Assembly (NCBI RefSeq): GCF_026167525.1 | Contig: NZ_CP110679.1 | Location: 1,550,001-1,614,000 of the forward strand | Length of the DNA: 64,000 nucleotides | Reading direction: 5' to 3' | Source of the DNA: Sphingomonas sp. M1-B02 | GTDB taxonomy: Bacteria; Pseudomonadota; Alphaproteobacteria; Sphingomonadales; Sphingomonadaceae | Part shown: piece after piece, positions 7,173-16,332 of the stretch | How the letters are laid out: the number at the start of each line of letters is the position of its first letter | How positions within the stretch are numbered: the first letter of the stretch is position 1 | Notes under the pieces: model-generated | The model's database searches: none | What the model saw: the letters and a program-made list of their open reading frames with translations, nothing else | What the model was told of the DNA's origin: nothing | Position numbers and translations under genes: made by a program

Positions 7173-10031
7173 ATGAAATCTGCACTATTTTTCCGGCTAA
7201 CGGCGGTTTCCGTCTTTGCTTTGGCTGTGGCGAGCACCGCGCAGGCGCAGACCGCGCCGGCCAGCAACGATCCGGCCGCGTTGCAATCAATTGATACCTC
7301 TGCGGAGCAGCCGCTTCCCGCCGATGACGGCCAGGATGCAGACGGCGAGATCGTCGTCTCGGGCATCCGCGAATCGCTCGAGCGCGCCGCCGAGATTAAA
7401 CGTGACTCGGTCCAGGTGGTCGATTCGATTGTAGCCCAGGACATCGGCAAGCTTCCCGACGCCACAACCGCAGCAGCGCTGCAGCGCGTGCCGGGCATCC
7501 AGGTTTCTGTGAACCGCAACAACGAGCTGGCCGACGTTCGCGTGCGCGGCCTGCCCGACGTGCTGACCACTGTGAATGGGCGCGAGACCTTCACGACCAC
7601 CGGACGCCGTCTCGATCTCCAGGATCTGCCCGCCGAGGCACTGGCGCGAGTCGATGTATTCAAGTCGCAGACCCCCGATCTGATCGAAGGCGGCCTTGCC
7701 GGCGTGATCGATCTCAAGCTCAACAAGCCGTTCAACTTCAAGAAGCCGACCGCGGTGCTCTCCGCACGCGGCAATTATGGCGCGCGCGTCGATCAGAGCG
7801 ATCCTCAGCTCGGCCTGCTGCTCACCAATCGCTGGACCACCGGCATCGGCGAGATTGGCGTCCTGGTGAACGGCACCTTCTCCGATTCCAATTATCGCCG
7901 CGACAATACCGTGCTGCTGGGGCTGCGCAGCGCTGCAACCGCGCCGCTCAACCGCGCGGGCACGGCAATCCCCAACATCCTCCAGACCTTCCCTGAGGAA
8001 GGCAAGCTGCGCCGCACGCAGGTCAATGCCGCGATCCAGTGGCAACCGAGCGAAAGCCTGGAAGTTTACGCCGATGGCTTCTACACGCGATTCCGCGATC
8101 GCGGCGCGCGCTATGGTGCGAACACCCAAGCGTTCACTACCAACTCGAGCGTCAGCAATGTTCAGCTGAGCGACGACTGCTTTCAGGCGCGTGTGACGGC
8201 GGCGGGGCAGAACCCTACTCTCGTCAACAATGTAAATCCGGTGACAGGCGTGGTGACGCAATCGCTGCAGCCCAACACGCTGCAGAACCTCTGCTATATC
8301 GAGAGCGCGACGCTCAACAATCCGGTGGTCAACCTGACCACGCAGGCCCGCAACCAGGTCCAGGTCAACAAGCAGATCGGCGGCGGCGTCACCTATGATC
8401 GCGACGGCACGCGGATCAATTTCGACGCTTCCTATCAGACGTCGCGCAACGACCTCACGGCAGTCGTCGTCGATATCGGTCGCCGCGTTTCGACCTTCAC
8501 CTTCCGTCCCGATGTCGACGGCATCGCGCAATATCAGACTGATGGCGCGGCATTGCTCGATTCGTCGGCGATGTTCATCCGTAACAGCGTCCAGCAGAAT
8601 TTCACGCAGGCCGAGGGCGATCTGTTCGCCACCAAGCTCGACCTCGAACATGAATTCGGCGGCATCCTCAAACGCGTGAAGGGAGGCGTTCGCTTCGCGC
8701 GTCGGGCCGCGGACAATTATCAGGTCGTGCTCAACACCGCAGTCCCCGGCGGCAATATCGGCACGGCGACCGAGGCGACGGCGGTGCGCGTTTCCACGAC
8801 GGGCCTTCCTGCCAACTTCCTCACGATCGGCGCCCCCTCCCCTGCGATCAACAACGGCGCGAGCTTCCTTGTCCCCAATCCCGAGTTCATCCTGTCGGAC
8901 GAGGGGCTCGATGCGCTGCGTCGCTATGTCCGGCTGCCCACGGGTCGCCCGGGCTATCAGCAGGATCGCCAGTTCAACGCCGGCGAGAAGACCTATGCCG
9001 CCTATGGCCAGGTGGAATATGAAGTCCCGTTGGGCGCGAGCGCAGTGATCGACGGCGTGCTCGGTGGGCGCTACGTACGCACCGATCGCTCGATCGAGAC
9101 CTTCACGTCAAGCACGGCGGGTGGCGTTACGACCTACACGCCGGTTTCGGCCGACACGACCGACGAGAATTTCCTGCCCACCGCGACTGCGCGGCTGAAG
9201 TTCGACAACGGCATCCAGGCGCGCCTTGGATATACCAAGACGATCCGCCGCCCCGAATTCGGTCAGCTCAATCCGTCGGTGATCCTGTCGCTGTCGAACA
9301 ACCCGTTCGTCCAGAGCGCCGGCAGCGCCGGCAATCCCGACCTGCGCCAGCAGAAGTCGAACGCCTATGACGCGACGCTCGAATATTATTTCCGCGGCGG
9401 TTACATCGCGGTGGCGGGCTATTATCGCCAAATCACCGATCGCGTCATCAGCGGCCCCGCGGTCGAGAATTTCGGCGGCATCGATTATAATGTGACGCGT
9501 CCGCGCAACCTTGGCGAGGCGACGCTGAAGGGTATCGAAGTCAGCGGCCAGTATTTCCTAGACTTCCTGCCGGGCCCGCTGGCCGGCTTCGGCGTGCAGG
9601 GTGCCTTCACGCTGGCGGATTCGGAGATTGGCGGCAACGATCCGCTCGCCGGCTTCCCGTTGCAGGGCGTGTCCAAATATAACTACACCGCCGGGCTGCT
9701 CTACGACAAAGGCGGACTCTCGGGGCGCTTGATCTACACCTATCGCTCGAAGTATTTCGACAGTGATCAGACCGGCTCGATCTCGGTCCGCCCGATCGAT
9801 CCGGCGCGGGTCGGCGAGGTCTTCGTGCCGCCCTTGCTCGGTTACACCCGCCCCGCCGGGCGCCTGGACGCGAGCATCGGTTATGATGTGACCAGCGCAT
9901 TCCGCATCGACATCGGCGGCACCAACCTGCTGCACGCAAAGACGGTCACCTATCTGGGCCAGGAATATCAGTCGTTCGAAGGCTATTATGACGAGACGGT
10001 ATATTCGCTCGGCATACGCATTCGCATCTGA
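7173..10031 (+). CDS. TonB-dependent receptor (copy 1)
   Basis: The protein has 952 residues with a signal peptide ending AQA, a short TonB-box region and a plug domain (VVSGIRESLERAAEIKRDS, DIGKLPDATTAAALQRVPGIQV, VRVRGLPDVLTTVNGRETF). A 22-strand-type barrel follows (YGQVEYEVPLG, TARLKFDNGIQARLGYTKTIRRPEF) and ends in SLGIRIRI. This is the large-receptor class common in Caulobacter and Sphingomonas and used for sugar import. ATG 7173 follows AACAGGGAG. It is divergent from the sulfatase operon and upstream of the FGE gene, with a strong hairpin between. The substrate is presumably an oligosaccharide from the glycan attacked by the neighbouring enzymes. Confidence 0.93.
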   Translation: MKSALFFRLTAVSVFALAVASTAQAQTAPASNDPAALQSIDTSAEQPLPADDGQDADGEIVVSGIRESLERAAEIKRDSVQVVDSIVAQDIGKLPDATTAAALQRVPGIQVSVNRNNELADVRVRGLPDVLTTVNGRETFTTTGRRLDLQDLPAEALARVDVFKSQTPDLIEGGLAGVIDLKLNKPFNFKKPTAVLSARGNYGARVDQSDPQLGLLLTNRWTTGIGEIGVLVNGTFSDSNYRRDNTVLLGLRSAATAPLNRAGTAIPNILQTFPEEGKLRRTQVNAAIQWQPSESLEVYADGFYTRFRDRGARYGANTQAFTTNSSVSNVQLSDDCFQARVTAAGQNPTLVNNVNPVTGVVTQSLQPNTLQNLCYIESATLNNPVVNLTTQARNQVQVNKQIGGGVTYDRDGTRINFDASYQTSRNDLTAVVVDIGRRVSTFTFRPDVDGIAQYQTDGAALLDSSAMFIRNSVQQNFTQAEGDLFATKLDLEHEFGGILKRVKGGVRFARRAADNYQVVLNTAVPGGNIGTATEATAVRVSTTGLPANFLTIGAPSPAINNGASFLVPNPEFILSDEGLDALRRYVRLPTGRPGYQQDRQFNAGEKTYAAYGQVEYEVPLGASAVIDGVLGGRYVRTDRSIETFTSSTAGGVTTYTPVSADTTDENFLPTATARLKFDNGIQARLGYTKTIRRPEFGQLNPSVILSLSNNPFVQSAGSAGNPDLRQQKSNAYDATLEYYFRGGYIAVAGYYRQITDRVISGPAVENFGGIDYNVTRPRNLGEATLKGIEVSGQYFLDFLPGPLAGFGVQGAFTLADSEIGGNDPLAGFPLQGVSKYNYTAGLLYDKGGLSGRLIYTYRSKYFDSDQTGSISVRPIDPARVGEVFVPPLLGYTRPAGRLDASIGYDVTSAFRIDIGGTNLLHAKTVTYLGQEYQSFEGYYDETVYSLGIRIRI

Positions 10032-10055
10032 TCGGCGGCACCACGTGCGTGCCGC

Positions 10056-10097
10056 ACCAGCCCACCCCTCGGGTCGCAAACCTTGTGGTGGGCTGGT
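10056..10097 (+). terminator. Hairpin between TonB receptor 1 and FGE gene
   Basis: ACCAGCCCACC (10056-10066) pairs perfectly with GGTGGGCTGGT (10087-10097), an 11-bp stem starting 24 bp after the receptor stop. No run of T follows, so this is more likely a processing or attenuation hairpin than a classic terminator. Comparable hairpins follow the other two receptors. Confidence 0.4.
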
Positions 10098-10124
10098 CGC
10101 CGGGCGCCGGGCGCCGGCGGTCCT

Positions 10125-11090
10125 ATGTCTAAACCCATGACGACGAAGCCGATTTCCGATGACATGGTGGCCCTGGCAGGTGGCACCTTCCTGATGGGAT
10201 CGGAGCGCTTCTACGCAGATGAAGCACCGCGCCGAAAAGTGACGGTGCGTCCGTTCCGTATCGATCGAAAGCCGGTCACCAATTGCGATTTCGCGGCCTT
10301 CGTCGCGGCAACCGACTATGTCACGACTGCCGAGGTGCCGCCCGACCCCAAGGACTATCCAGGGCTGGACCCCGACCTGGCCTATGCCGGATCGCTGGTC
10401 TTTCATCGCACCGCCGTGCCGGTGGATACGCGCGATTCTTCCCAGTGGTGGAGATTCCTGGCGGGAGCCGATTGGCGCCATGCGCTGGGGCCCGACAGCG
10501 CCAACGAAGGTCTCGATGACCATCCCGTCGTCCATGTCAGCTTCGCCGATGCGGAAGCCTATGCCGCTTGGGCCGGCAAGGTACTGCCGACCGAGGCCGA
10601 GTGGGAGTTCGCGGCCCGCGGCGGGCTGGAGGATGCCGATTATGCCTGGGGCAACGAACTCGCGCCCGGCGGGGCGATGCTCGCCAATTACTGGCAGGGG
10701 CTGTTCCCCTTCGCCAACCAGTTGCTCGACGGTTGGGAGCGCACTTCGCCTGTCGGTACCTATCCCGCCAACGGCCACGGGCTGCACGACATGATAGGCA
10801 ATGTCTGGGAATGGACGACCGATTGGTATTCGGACCGATCCGCCGCCGGAAAAGCCAGGCCGGTGCGTTCCTGCTGCGGCGGCGCCGAAGTCGATCCGCG
10901 CGGCGGCACGCGCGGCGGCAGCTTCGATCCGGCAATGCGCGACGTGCGGATCCCGCGCAAAGTGCTCAAGGGCGGATCGCATCTATGCGCCGCCAATTAC
11001 TGCCAGCGGTATCGCCCAGCGGCGCGCCACCCGCAAATGGTCGATTCCTCGACCGGGCATATCGGCTTCCGCTGCATCATCCGCGACTAG
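10125..11090 (+). CDS. Formylglycine-generating enzyme (sulfatase-modifying factor)
   Basis: The protein has 321 residues from ATG 10125; a TTG start 42 bp earlier is less likely. It is a full SUMF1/FGE-type domain: MVALAGGTFLMGSE at the start, GLDDHPVVHVSFADAEAYAAWAG, LPTEAEWEFAARGG, GNVWEWTTDWYS, and the catalytic C-terminus KGGSHLC-x4-C-QRYRPAAR, with Cys288 and Cys293 in the spacing of the copper-binding pair of true FGEs, ending GHIGFRC. These cysteines separate it from non-catalytic relatives such as EgtB-like proteins. It would convert the motif cysteine of the three nearby sulfatases to formylglycine. No signal peptide is visible, so it should act in the cytosol before export, although sulfatase export order is not known here. 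Confidence 0.92.
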   Translation: MSKPMTTKPISDDMVALAGGTFLMGSERFYADEAPRRKVTVRPFRIDRKPVTNCDFAAFVAATDYVTTAEVPPDPKDYPGLDPDLAYAGSLVFHRTAVPVDTRDSSQWWRFLAGADWRHALGPDSANEGLDDHPVVHVSFADAEAYAAWAGKVLPTEAEWEFAARGGLEDADYAWGNELAPGGAMLANYWQGLFPFANQLLDGWERTSPVGTYPANGHGLHDMIGNVWEWTTDWYSDRSAAGKARPVRSCCGGAEVDPRGGTRGGSFDPAMRDVRIPRKVLKGGSHLCAANYCQRYRPAARHPQMVDSSTGHIGFRCIIRD

Positions 11091-11105
11091 CGGACCCGCC
11101 GCAAA

Positions 11106-12596
11106 TCACTTCGGCAGCGACTGCATCCAGGTCTTGAGCTTGGCCAGCAGCCGATCGCGCACCCCCGGCTGCGTTGTAGCGAGATCGGTCGTTTCCCCCG
11201 GATCGGCGGCGAGATCGTAAAGCTGCGGGTTGGCGCCGCCCATTCCGGCGAACAGCTTCCAATTGCCGTCGCGGATCGCGAAGGGCGGAGCCGCATCGTG
11301 CGGCAGATGCGGCTGCGGCGGCTGCTTCGACGCCCCCTCCTTGCCATAGCCCCAATAGAGCGCAGGCCGCTCGGCGATCGGCTGGCCGCGCAGCACCGGG
11401 GACAGGTCGACCCCGTCGACGTCGGCGGGCACCTTCGCACCGACGATCGCCGCAAGCGTCGGCAGCAGATCGACGCCGTGGCCTACAGTGCGCTCGTCGC
11501 GATAGCCGGCCTGTGCCTGTCCGCGCCAATAAAGGATCATCGGCTGGCGGATGCCGCCTTCATAATTGCTCCACTTGCGCCCGCGCAGCGTGCCCACGCT
11601 GCCCGGCGCGGTCTTGCCGCCCTGATAATAACGCTGGAGCGACAGGGGGCCGTTGTCCGAGGTAAACACGATCAGCGTATTGTCCATCTCGCCCATCTGC
11701 TCGAGCCGTTCGAACAGCCGCCCCAACGTCTTGTCCATCTTGACCAGCGTCGCGAGCATGCGATCGTCGTCCGAACTGTCGCCGCGGCCCATCACGTCGC
11801 GGAGCGCATCATCGCCCGGCGCCCAGGGGTCATGGACGTCGTTGAGCCACAGGTTGACGAACCAGGGCTCCTCCGAATGCTCGCCGATGAAGTTGACCGC
11901 CATGTCGCAGTACAGCCCGGTGAGCTTGGTCTTGATCTCCCAGAAGCGCGGCCCGTTGCCGAGCCTGTCCGATTGCTCGGCCAGGTCGCGCTCCTCGTCG
12001 GACACCAGCACGCGGGGACCGAGCCCCTCGAAGGTCGTGAAGCTCCGGTCGAAACCATAGTCGGTGGGACGCGGTGCATCGCCGATGTCGCGGCCGCCGC
12101 CCATATGCCATTTGCCGATATGCGCAGTGGCGTAGCCGGCGCCCTTCAGCATGCGAGCGATGTTGGGCATCTTGGGATCGAGCCAATCGGCCTGGCCCAG
12201 CGCGCGATTGCTCTCGCGGCCCGCAATATAGCTCAGGAAGTTCACTTCGGCCGGAAAGCGCCCGGTGAAGAAGCCCGCGCGGGACGCCGAACAGATCGGC
12301 GCCGGATCGTAGAACTGCGTCATCAGCACGCCTTCGCGCGCGATACGATCGATATTGGGGGTCTGGACCTTCTTGTTGCCCATGATCGACAGGTCGCTAA
12401 AGCCCATGTCGTCGACGAGGATGAACAGAATGTTCGGGCGCTTTGCCGTCTGGACAGGCGCCGGGATCGTGTTTGTCCTCGCCCCGCCCGGCCCCGCCAG
12501 CGCGGGAACCGGTGTGGTGGCGATGGCGAGCGCAGTGCAGGCCGCGAGCGAGCGGCGCAGCACCAGACCCAGACGAGGCGAAGAAAGGTCGGTCAC
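11106..12596 (-). CDS. Type I sulfatase (paralogue of 5408 gene)
   Basis: The protein has 496 residues from GTG 12596, which has AAGGGGGA 7 bp upstream and sits 13 bp after the stop of the GH2 gene. A signal peptide (LAACTALAIATTPVPALA) precedes FILVDDMGFSDLS, the formylglycine motif C102-S-A-S-R106 with AGFFTGR, GKWHMGGG and TSDNGPLS. Long blocks are identical to the sulfatase at 5408-6916 (FWE.K..LT.LYCDM, PWFVNLWLNDVHDPWA.G), showing recent duplication. It probably forms an operon with the upstream GH2, so it would remove sulfate from the same oligosaccharide. It converges on the FGE gene with 15 bp between the stops. Confidence 0.93.
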   Translation of the reverse strand: MTDLSSPRLGLVLRRSLAACTALAIATTPVPALAGPGGARTNTIPAPVQTAKRPNILFILVDDMGFSDLSIMGNKKVQTPNIDRIAREGVLMTQFYDPAPICSASRAGFFTGRFPAEVNFLSYIAGRESNRALGQADWLDPKMPNIARMLKGAGYATAHIGKWHMGGGRDIGDAPRPTDYGFDRSFTTFEGLGPRVLVSDEERDLAEQSDRLGNGPRFWEIKTKLTGLYCDMAVNFIGEHSEEPWFVNLWLNDVHDPWAPGDDALRDVMGRGDSSDDDRMLATLVKMDKTLGRLFERLEQMGEMDNTLIVFTSDNGPLSLQRYYQGGKTAPGSVGTLRGRKWSNYEGGIRQPMILYWRGQAQAGYRDERTVGHGVDLLPTLAAIVGAKVPADVDGVDLSPVLRGQPIAERPALYWGYGKEGASKQPPQPHLPHDAAPPFAIRDGNWKLFAGMGGANPQLYDLAADPGETTDLATTQPGVRDRLLAKLKTWMQSLPK

Positions 12597-12609
12597 GGTC
12601 GCTTCCCCC

Positions 12610-14625
12610 TTACTTCTTGTCGTCGAACAGTGGCTTGGCCATCGCCTTGAACTCGGCCGCCGGCAACTTCTCGACCGCGCGGTCATAGGTCAGCAGCCCG
12701 TTGACTTCACCCTCGACGTCGCTGGTCTGGGTATAGACTGCCGCCGCGACGCCGAGCTCCCTGGCCTGGCGCACGATCTCGTCGAACTTGCGCTTGTAGC
12801 GGGCGCGATAATCATTCTTGTCCGTCGCGAACTGATAGATGCGCGCGTCACGGTCGGTGAACCAGAGATGGTCGGCGATCGGCAGCCCGACGCCGCCATA
12901 TTCGCCCGTGACGAGCACGCGATCGCCATGCGGCTCGGGTGCTACGGGCACTTCGTCGTAGGTGTGGATGTCATAGACGTCCGATCCGCTGCCCTCGATA
13001 TCCAGCCAGCCGCTGGCATTATTCACCAGCCGGCTTGGGTCCATCGTCTTGGCGATCGCGCCCACCGACTTGGCGTCATATTGGCCCCAGCCTTCATTGT
13101 TGGTCACCCACATGACGATCGACGGGAAATGGCGCAGCGCGCCGATCATCCGCGCCAGTTCCGCCTGATATTGCGCCATTGCGGGCGAGCTGAAGGTGGC
13201 CTGGGTCTCGCTGCCGCGCCGCACGGATTGGTCGCCGAACGCGCCCGAGGGCATGTCCTGCCAGATCAGCATGCCGAGCCGGTCGGCATCATGATAATAT
13301 TGCGCGGGCTCCACCTTGATATGCTTGCGCAGCATGTTGAAGCCGGCCTTTTTCAGGAAGATGATGTCGCTCGCGGCGGCTTCCTCGGACGGCGGGGTCA
13401 GCAGGCTTTCCGGCCACCAGCCCTGGTCGAGCACGCCATTGTGGAACAGCGGCTTGTTGTTGAGCAGCAGCGTCGGCTTGCCGGTCGCGGGGTGCGGCCC
13501 GGTCGAGATCTTTCGCATGCCGAAATAGCTGTCGACGCTGTCGCGCACGCCGCCGACCACCGGAGCCTTCGCAAAGGCCTGGGTCTCGGCCTTGGTCATC
13601 GGCGCCAGGCCGTTGCGCGGATCGCCGGCGCCGGCTGGCGGAGTGACGCTGATCAGTTCGACGCGCAGATCGTAGAGATAGGGATCGTCGGGATTCCACA
13701 GCCGCGCATTGGGGATGGCCAGCGTCGCGCGGCGATTGCCTCGCACCACCGTCGACGCGATCGCCTTGCCCTTGGCGAGTGCGGTCACGCGCACCGCGTC
13801 CGAGGGGCTGCCGCCCGAATTGAGCAGGACATCGACGGCGAGCGTGCCCGCGTCGATATCGGGCACCGCGCGCACTTCCTGGATGTGGAGATCGGGCACG
13901 GGCTCGAGCCAGACGGTCTGCCAGATGCCGCTGACCGCAGTGTACCAGATGCCCCGCGGCTCCAGGGTCTGCTTGCCGCGCGGCTGCTCGCCGGTCGAGC
14001 TCGGGTCGGCGACCTGGACGACGATTTCGTTCGCGCCGGGCTTCAGGAAGGGCGAGACGTCGAAGCTGAACGGATCCGATCCGCCGATATGCGTGCCGGC
14101 CAGCGCGCCATTGACCCAAACCGCGGACTTGAAATCGACTGCGCCGAAGTGGAGCAGGGTGCGCTTGTTCGCCCAGCTGGCGGGCAAGGTGAAGTTGCGG
14201 CGATACCATAGCCGGCTATCGGGCAGCAGCTTGCGCGCCACACCGGACAGCCGCGATTCGACTGCGAAGGGGACCAGGATCTTGCCGTCCATCTTGGTCG
14301 GCTGCGGAGCGGCCGCCTTGGTGATCGCATAATCCCAACGGCCGTTGAGATTGAGCCAGTCGCGGCGCACCATCTGCGGGCGCGGATAGCTGCGCCAGGC
14401 ATTTTCGGCGGTGACTGCCTTGCCCCATTTGCTGACGATCGGGCCGACATAGGTCGGGCCTTCGGTCTCGACGCTACCGGGCTGGGTGAAGCCCGCGGTG
14501 TTGGTCGCGGAATTGACGGGCTGCTTGGGCGGCGGGGCGCCGGCCTGCGCCAGAGCTACGGACGCGGCAGTGAAGCCGATGAGTCCGACAGCGCCCCGAA
14601 GCGATGTCTGCCATTGTGCCCGCAT
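12610..14625 (-). CDS. Glycoside hydrolase family 2 (copy 1)
   Basis: The protein has 671 residues with a signal peptide (GLIGFTAASVALAQA). The jelly-roll sugar-binding domain (NLNGRWDYAITK, WYRRNFTLP, FGAVDFKSAVWVNG) is followed by an Ig-like domain and a TIM barrel. The acid/base sits in WVTNNEGWGQYD (Glu511) and the nucleophile in VTGEYGG (Glu575). Family 2 includes beta-galactosidases, beta-mannosidases and beta-glucuronidases; the exact specificity cannot be read. The start ATG 14625 follows CGGGGGAG. It leads a GH2-sulfatase operon and is divergent from another sulfatase-TonB operon. It is a close paralogue of the gene at 39774-41741. Confidence 0.9.
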   Translation of the reverse strand: MRAQWQTSLRGAVGLIGFTAASVALAQAGAPPPKQPVNSATNTAGFTQPGSVETEGPTYVGPIVSKWGKAVTAENAWRSYPRPQMVRRDWLNLNGRWDYAITKAAAPQPTKMDGKILVPFAVESRLSGVARKLLPDSRLWYRRNFTLPASWANKRTLLHFGAVDFKSAVWVNGALAGTHIGGSDPFSFDVSPFLKPGANEIVVQVADPSSTGEQPRGKQTLEPRGIWYTAVSGIWQTVWLEPVPDLHIQEVRAVPDIDAGTLAVDVLLNSGGSPSDAVRVTALAKGKAIASTVVRGNRRATLAIPNARLWNPDDPYLYDLRVELISVTPPAGAGDPRNGLAPMTKAETQAFAKAPVVGGVRDSVDSYFGMRKISTGPHPATGKPTLLLNNKPLFHNGVLDQGWWPESLLTPPSEEAAASDIIFLKKAGFNMLRKHIKVEPAQYYHDADRLGMLIWQDMPSGAFGDQSVRRGSETQATFSSPAMAQYQAELARMIGALRHFPSIVMWVTNNEGWGQYDAKSVGAIAKTMDPSRLVNNASGWLDIEGSGSDVYDIHTYDEVPVAPEPHGDRVLVTGEYGGVGLPIADHLWFTDRDARIYQFATDKNDYRARYKRKFDEIVRQARELGVAAAVYTQTSDVEGEVNGLLTYDRAVEKLPAAEFKAMAKPLFDDKK

Positions 14626-14670
14626 GTCACTCCCCCGGCTTGATTTCTTGTCCTCGAAGAAACGAGAACC

Positions 14671-14680
14671 TATTTATCTT
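14671..14680. promoter_or_regulatory. TATTTATCTT copy in divergent GH2/sulfatase region
   Basis: The 10-mer TATTTATCTT is identical to 7023-7032 and lies in the 187-bp gap between divergent GH2 and sulfatase genes. A related GATAAATAAT lies 65 bp further on. It may belong to a regulon-wide operator or simply be AT-rich promoter sequence. Confidence 0.3.
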
Positions 14681-14812
14681 ATAATCAAACCGACTAAAGG
14701 CCATCCCTACTGCTGTCAAACACTCAAAATCACATTGATGTGATAAATAATGTTTGCTACGCCTGCGTTACGAGAGCCGGCAAACGGCTCCGGAAGAACG
14801 GGGAGGCATTCC

Positions 14813-16255
14813 ATGCAGTTGCGTTACATCCTTCGCTGCGCGATCGCGACGACATCGCTGGTCGCACTGAGCCAGACCGGCGCTCTTGCGCGGGACAAGA
14901 ACGAACAGCGCGAAGCCCCGACGCCCCCCAATCTGGTGGTCTTCCTCGCCGACGATCTCGGGATGGACGCCGCGCCCTGGGGCGACGTCAATGCGCGCGC
15001 ACCCAACATTGCGAAGCTCTCCGCAAGCGGCATTACCTTCGATCGCGCCTTCGTGGCCTCGCCCGCCTGCGCCCCCAGTCGCGCGGCGCTGCTGACCGGG
15101 CTGATGCCCGCGCGAAACGGCGCCGTATCCAACCAGAAGCCGCCGCGCCAGGACGTGCGCAAGCTGCCTTCCTACCTCCAGGCGCTCGGCTATCAGGTCG
15201 TCGCGTTCGGCAAGGTCGCACATTACCAGCAGACCGCTTTGTATGGTTTCGACCATTTCGAGCACGACAAATTTCACGATCCCGAGGGCATCCCCTCCGC
15301 GATCAAATGGCTCAAGGCGCGCAAGGACAAGCGCCCGCTCGCAATCTTCGTCGGCAGCAACTGGCCGCACGTGCCCTGGCCGGTCTCGACCGAAGGATAT
15401 GATCCGGCCGCGCTGAAACTACCGCCCAAAACCGTCGACACGCCCGAAACGCGCGAATCTCGCGCACGCTATTATGCAGCGATCGGCCGGCTCGACAAAG
15501 AGGTGGGTGAGACGCTCGACACTGTCGATCAGGTCCTCGGCAAGAACAGCGTCGTCCTGTTCACCTCCGATCATGGCGCGCAGTGGCCGTTCGGCAAGTG
15601 GAACCTCTACGACACCGGCACCCGCGTGCCGATGATCGTTCGCTGGGCGGGCAAGGTAGAGCCGGGCCAGCGCACCGACGCGATGGTCAGCTGGGTCGAT
15701 ATCCTGCCGACGCTGGTCGATCTGGGCGGCGGCAAGCCATCGCCGACGATCGATGGCCGGTCGTTCGCCCCGCTCCTTCGCCAGCCGGCCCGCTATAAGG
15801 GCCGTACCGAGATCTATACGACCCACAATAATGACGGCAACGTCAACGTCTATCCGATGCGCAGCGTGCGGACCGATCGCTGGAAATATATCCGCAACCT
15901 GAACCCCAATTATGTCTACACGACGCATATCGACCAGTGGGTGAAGCGCGTCGATTCGGGCAAATATTTCCCGTCCTGGCGCGAGGCCGCGCAGCGCGAT
16001 CCCGCCGCGAAGGCAATCGTCGACAGCTATTATCGCCGCCCGGCGGAAGAGCTGTACGATCTGCGCGCCGATCCGAACGAGCAGCGCAACCTGGCCGCCG
16101 ATCCGCACCATGCCAAGCTGCTCGGGTCGCTTCGCACCAAGCTGACCGCCTGGCGCGAGAAGCAGGGTGATACCAATGCGGTCGAGGGGTCGCCGCACTT
16201 CGAGGAGGGGCCGCTTTATGGCCTCCCCGATCCAACGGCGAAACCGACGGGTTGA
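14813..16255 (+). CDS. Type I sulfatase, heparan-N-sulfatase-like branch
   Basis: The protein has 480 residues from ATG 14813, preceded by GGGGAGG; an upstream in-frame ATG at 14750 has no such site. A signal peptide ending ALA is followed by VVFLADDLGMD, the formylglycine motif C86-A-P-S-R90 with AALLTG, GKVAHY, TSDHGAQWPFGKWNLYD and WVDILPTLVDLGG. The CAPSR motif and the short HGAQ...GKWNLYD form distinguish it from the two paralogous sulfatases nearby and resemble sulfamidase-like enzymes; this subclass is inference. The TonB receptor 2 gene starts 77 bp downstream, suggesting one transcript. It is likely activated by the FGE at 10125. Confidence 0.92.
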   Translation: MQLRYILRCAIATTSLVALSQTGALARDKNEQREAPTPPNLVVFLADDLGMDAAPWGDVNARAPNIAKLSASGITFDRAFVASPACAPSRAALLTGLMPARNGAVSNQKPPRQDVRKLPSYLQALGYQVVAFGKVAHYQQTALYGFDHFEHDKFHDPEGIPSAIKWLKARKDKRPLAIFVGSNWPHVPWPVSTEGYDPAALKLPPKTVDTPETRESRARYYAAIGRLDKEVGETLDTVDQVLGKNSVVLFTSDHGAQWPFGKWNLYDTGTRVPMIVRWAGKVEPGQRTDAMVSWVDILPTLVDLGGGKPSPTIDGRSFAPLLRQPARYKGRTEIYTTHNNDGNVNVYPMRSVRTDRWKYIRNLNPNYVYTTHIDQWVKRVDSGKYFPSWREAAQRDPAAKAIVDSYYRRPAEELYDLRADPNEQRNLAADPHHAKLLGSLRTKLTAWREKQGDTNAVEGSPHFEEGPLYGLPDPTAKPTG

Positions 16256-16332
16256 CGCCGGCCGGGGCAGCAAGAGCCCCGTTGAAAGCTTTCAAAAACA
16301 TAAAGCGCACTGCGCGAACTAGGGAGAATGAG

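Noticed and set aside
7287..8651. Long minus-strand frame inside TonB receptor 1
   Set aside because: Mirror of a strong receptor gene; no start site or motif.
10083..10124. Earlier TTG start for the formylglycine-generating enzyme
   Set aside because: It lies inside the right arm of the 10056-10097 hairpin and adds an Arg/Gly tail not found in the family.
12355..14211. 618-codon plus-strand frame opposite the GH2 and sulfatase genes
   Set aside because: Antisense shadow of two well-supported genes.
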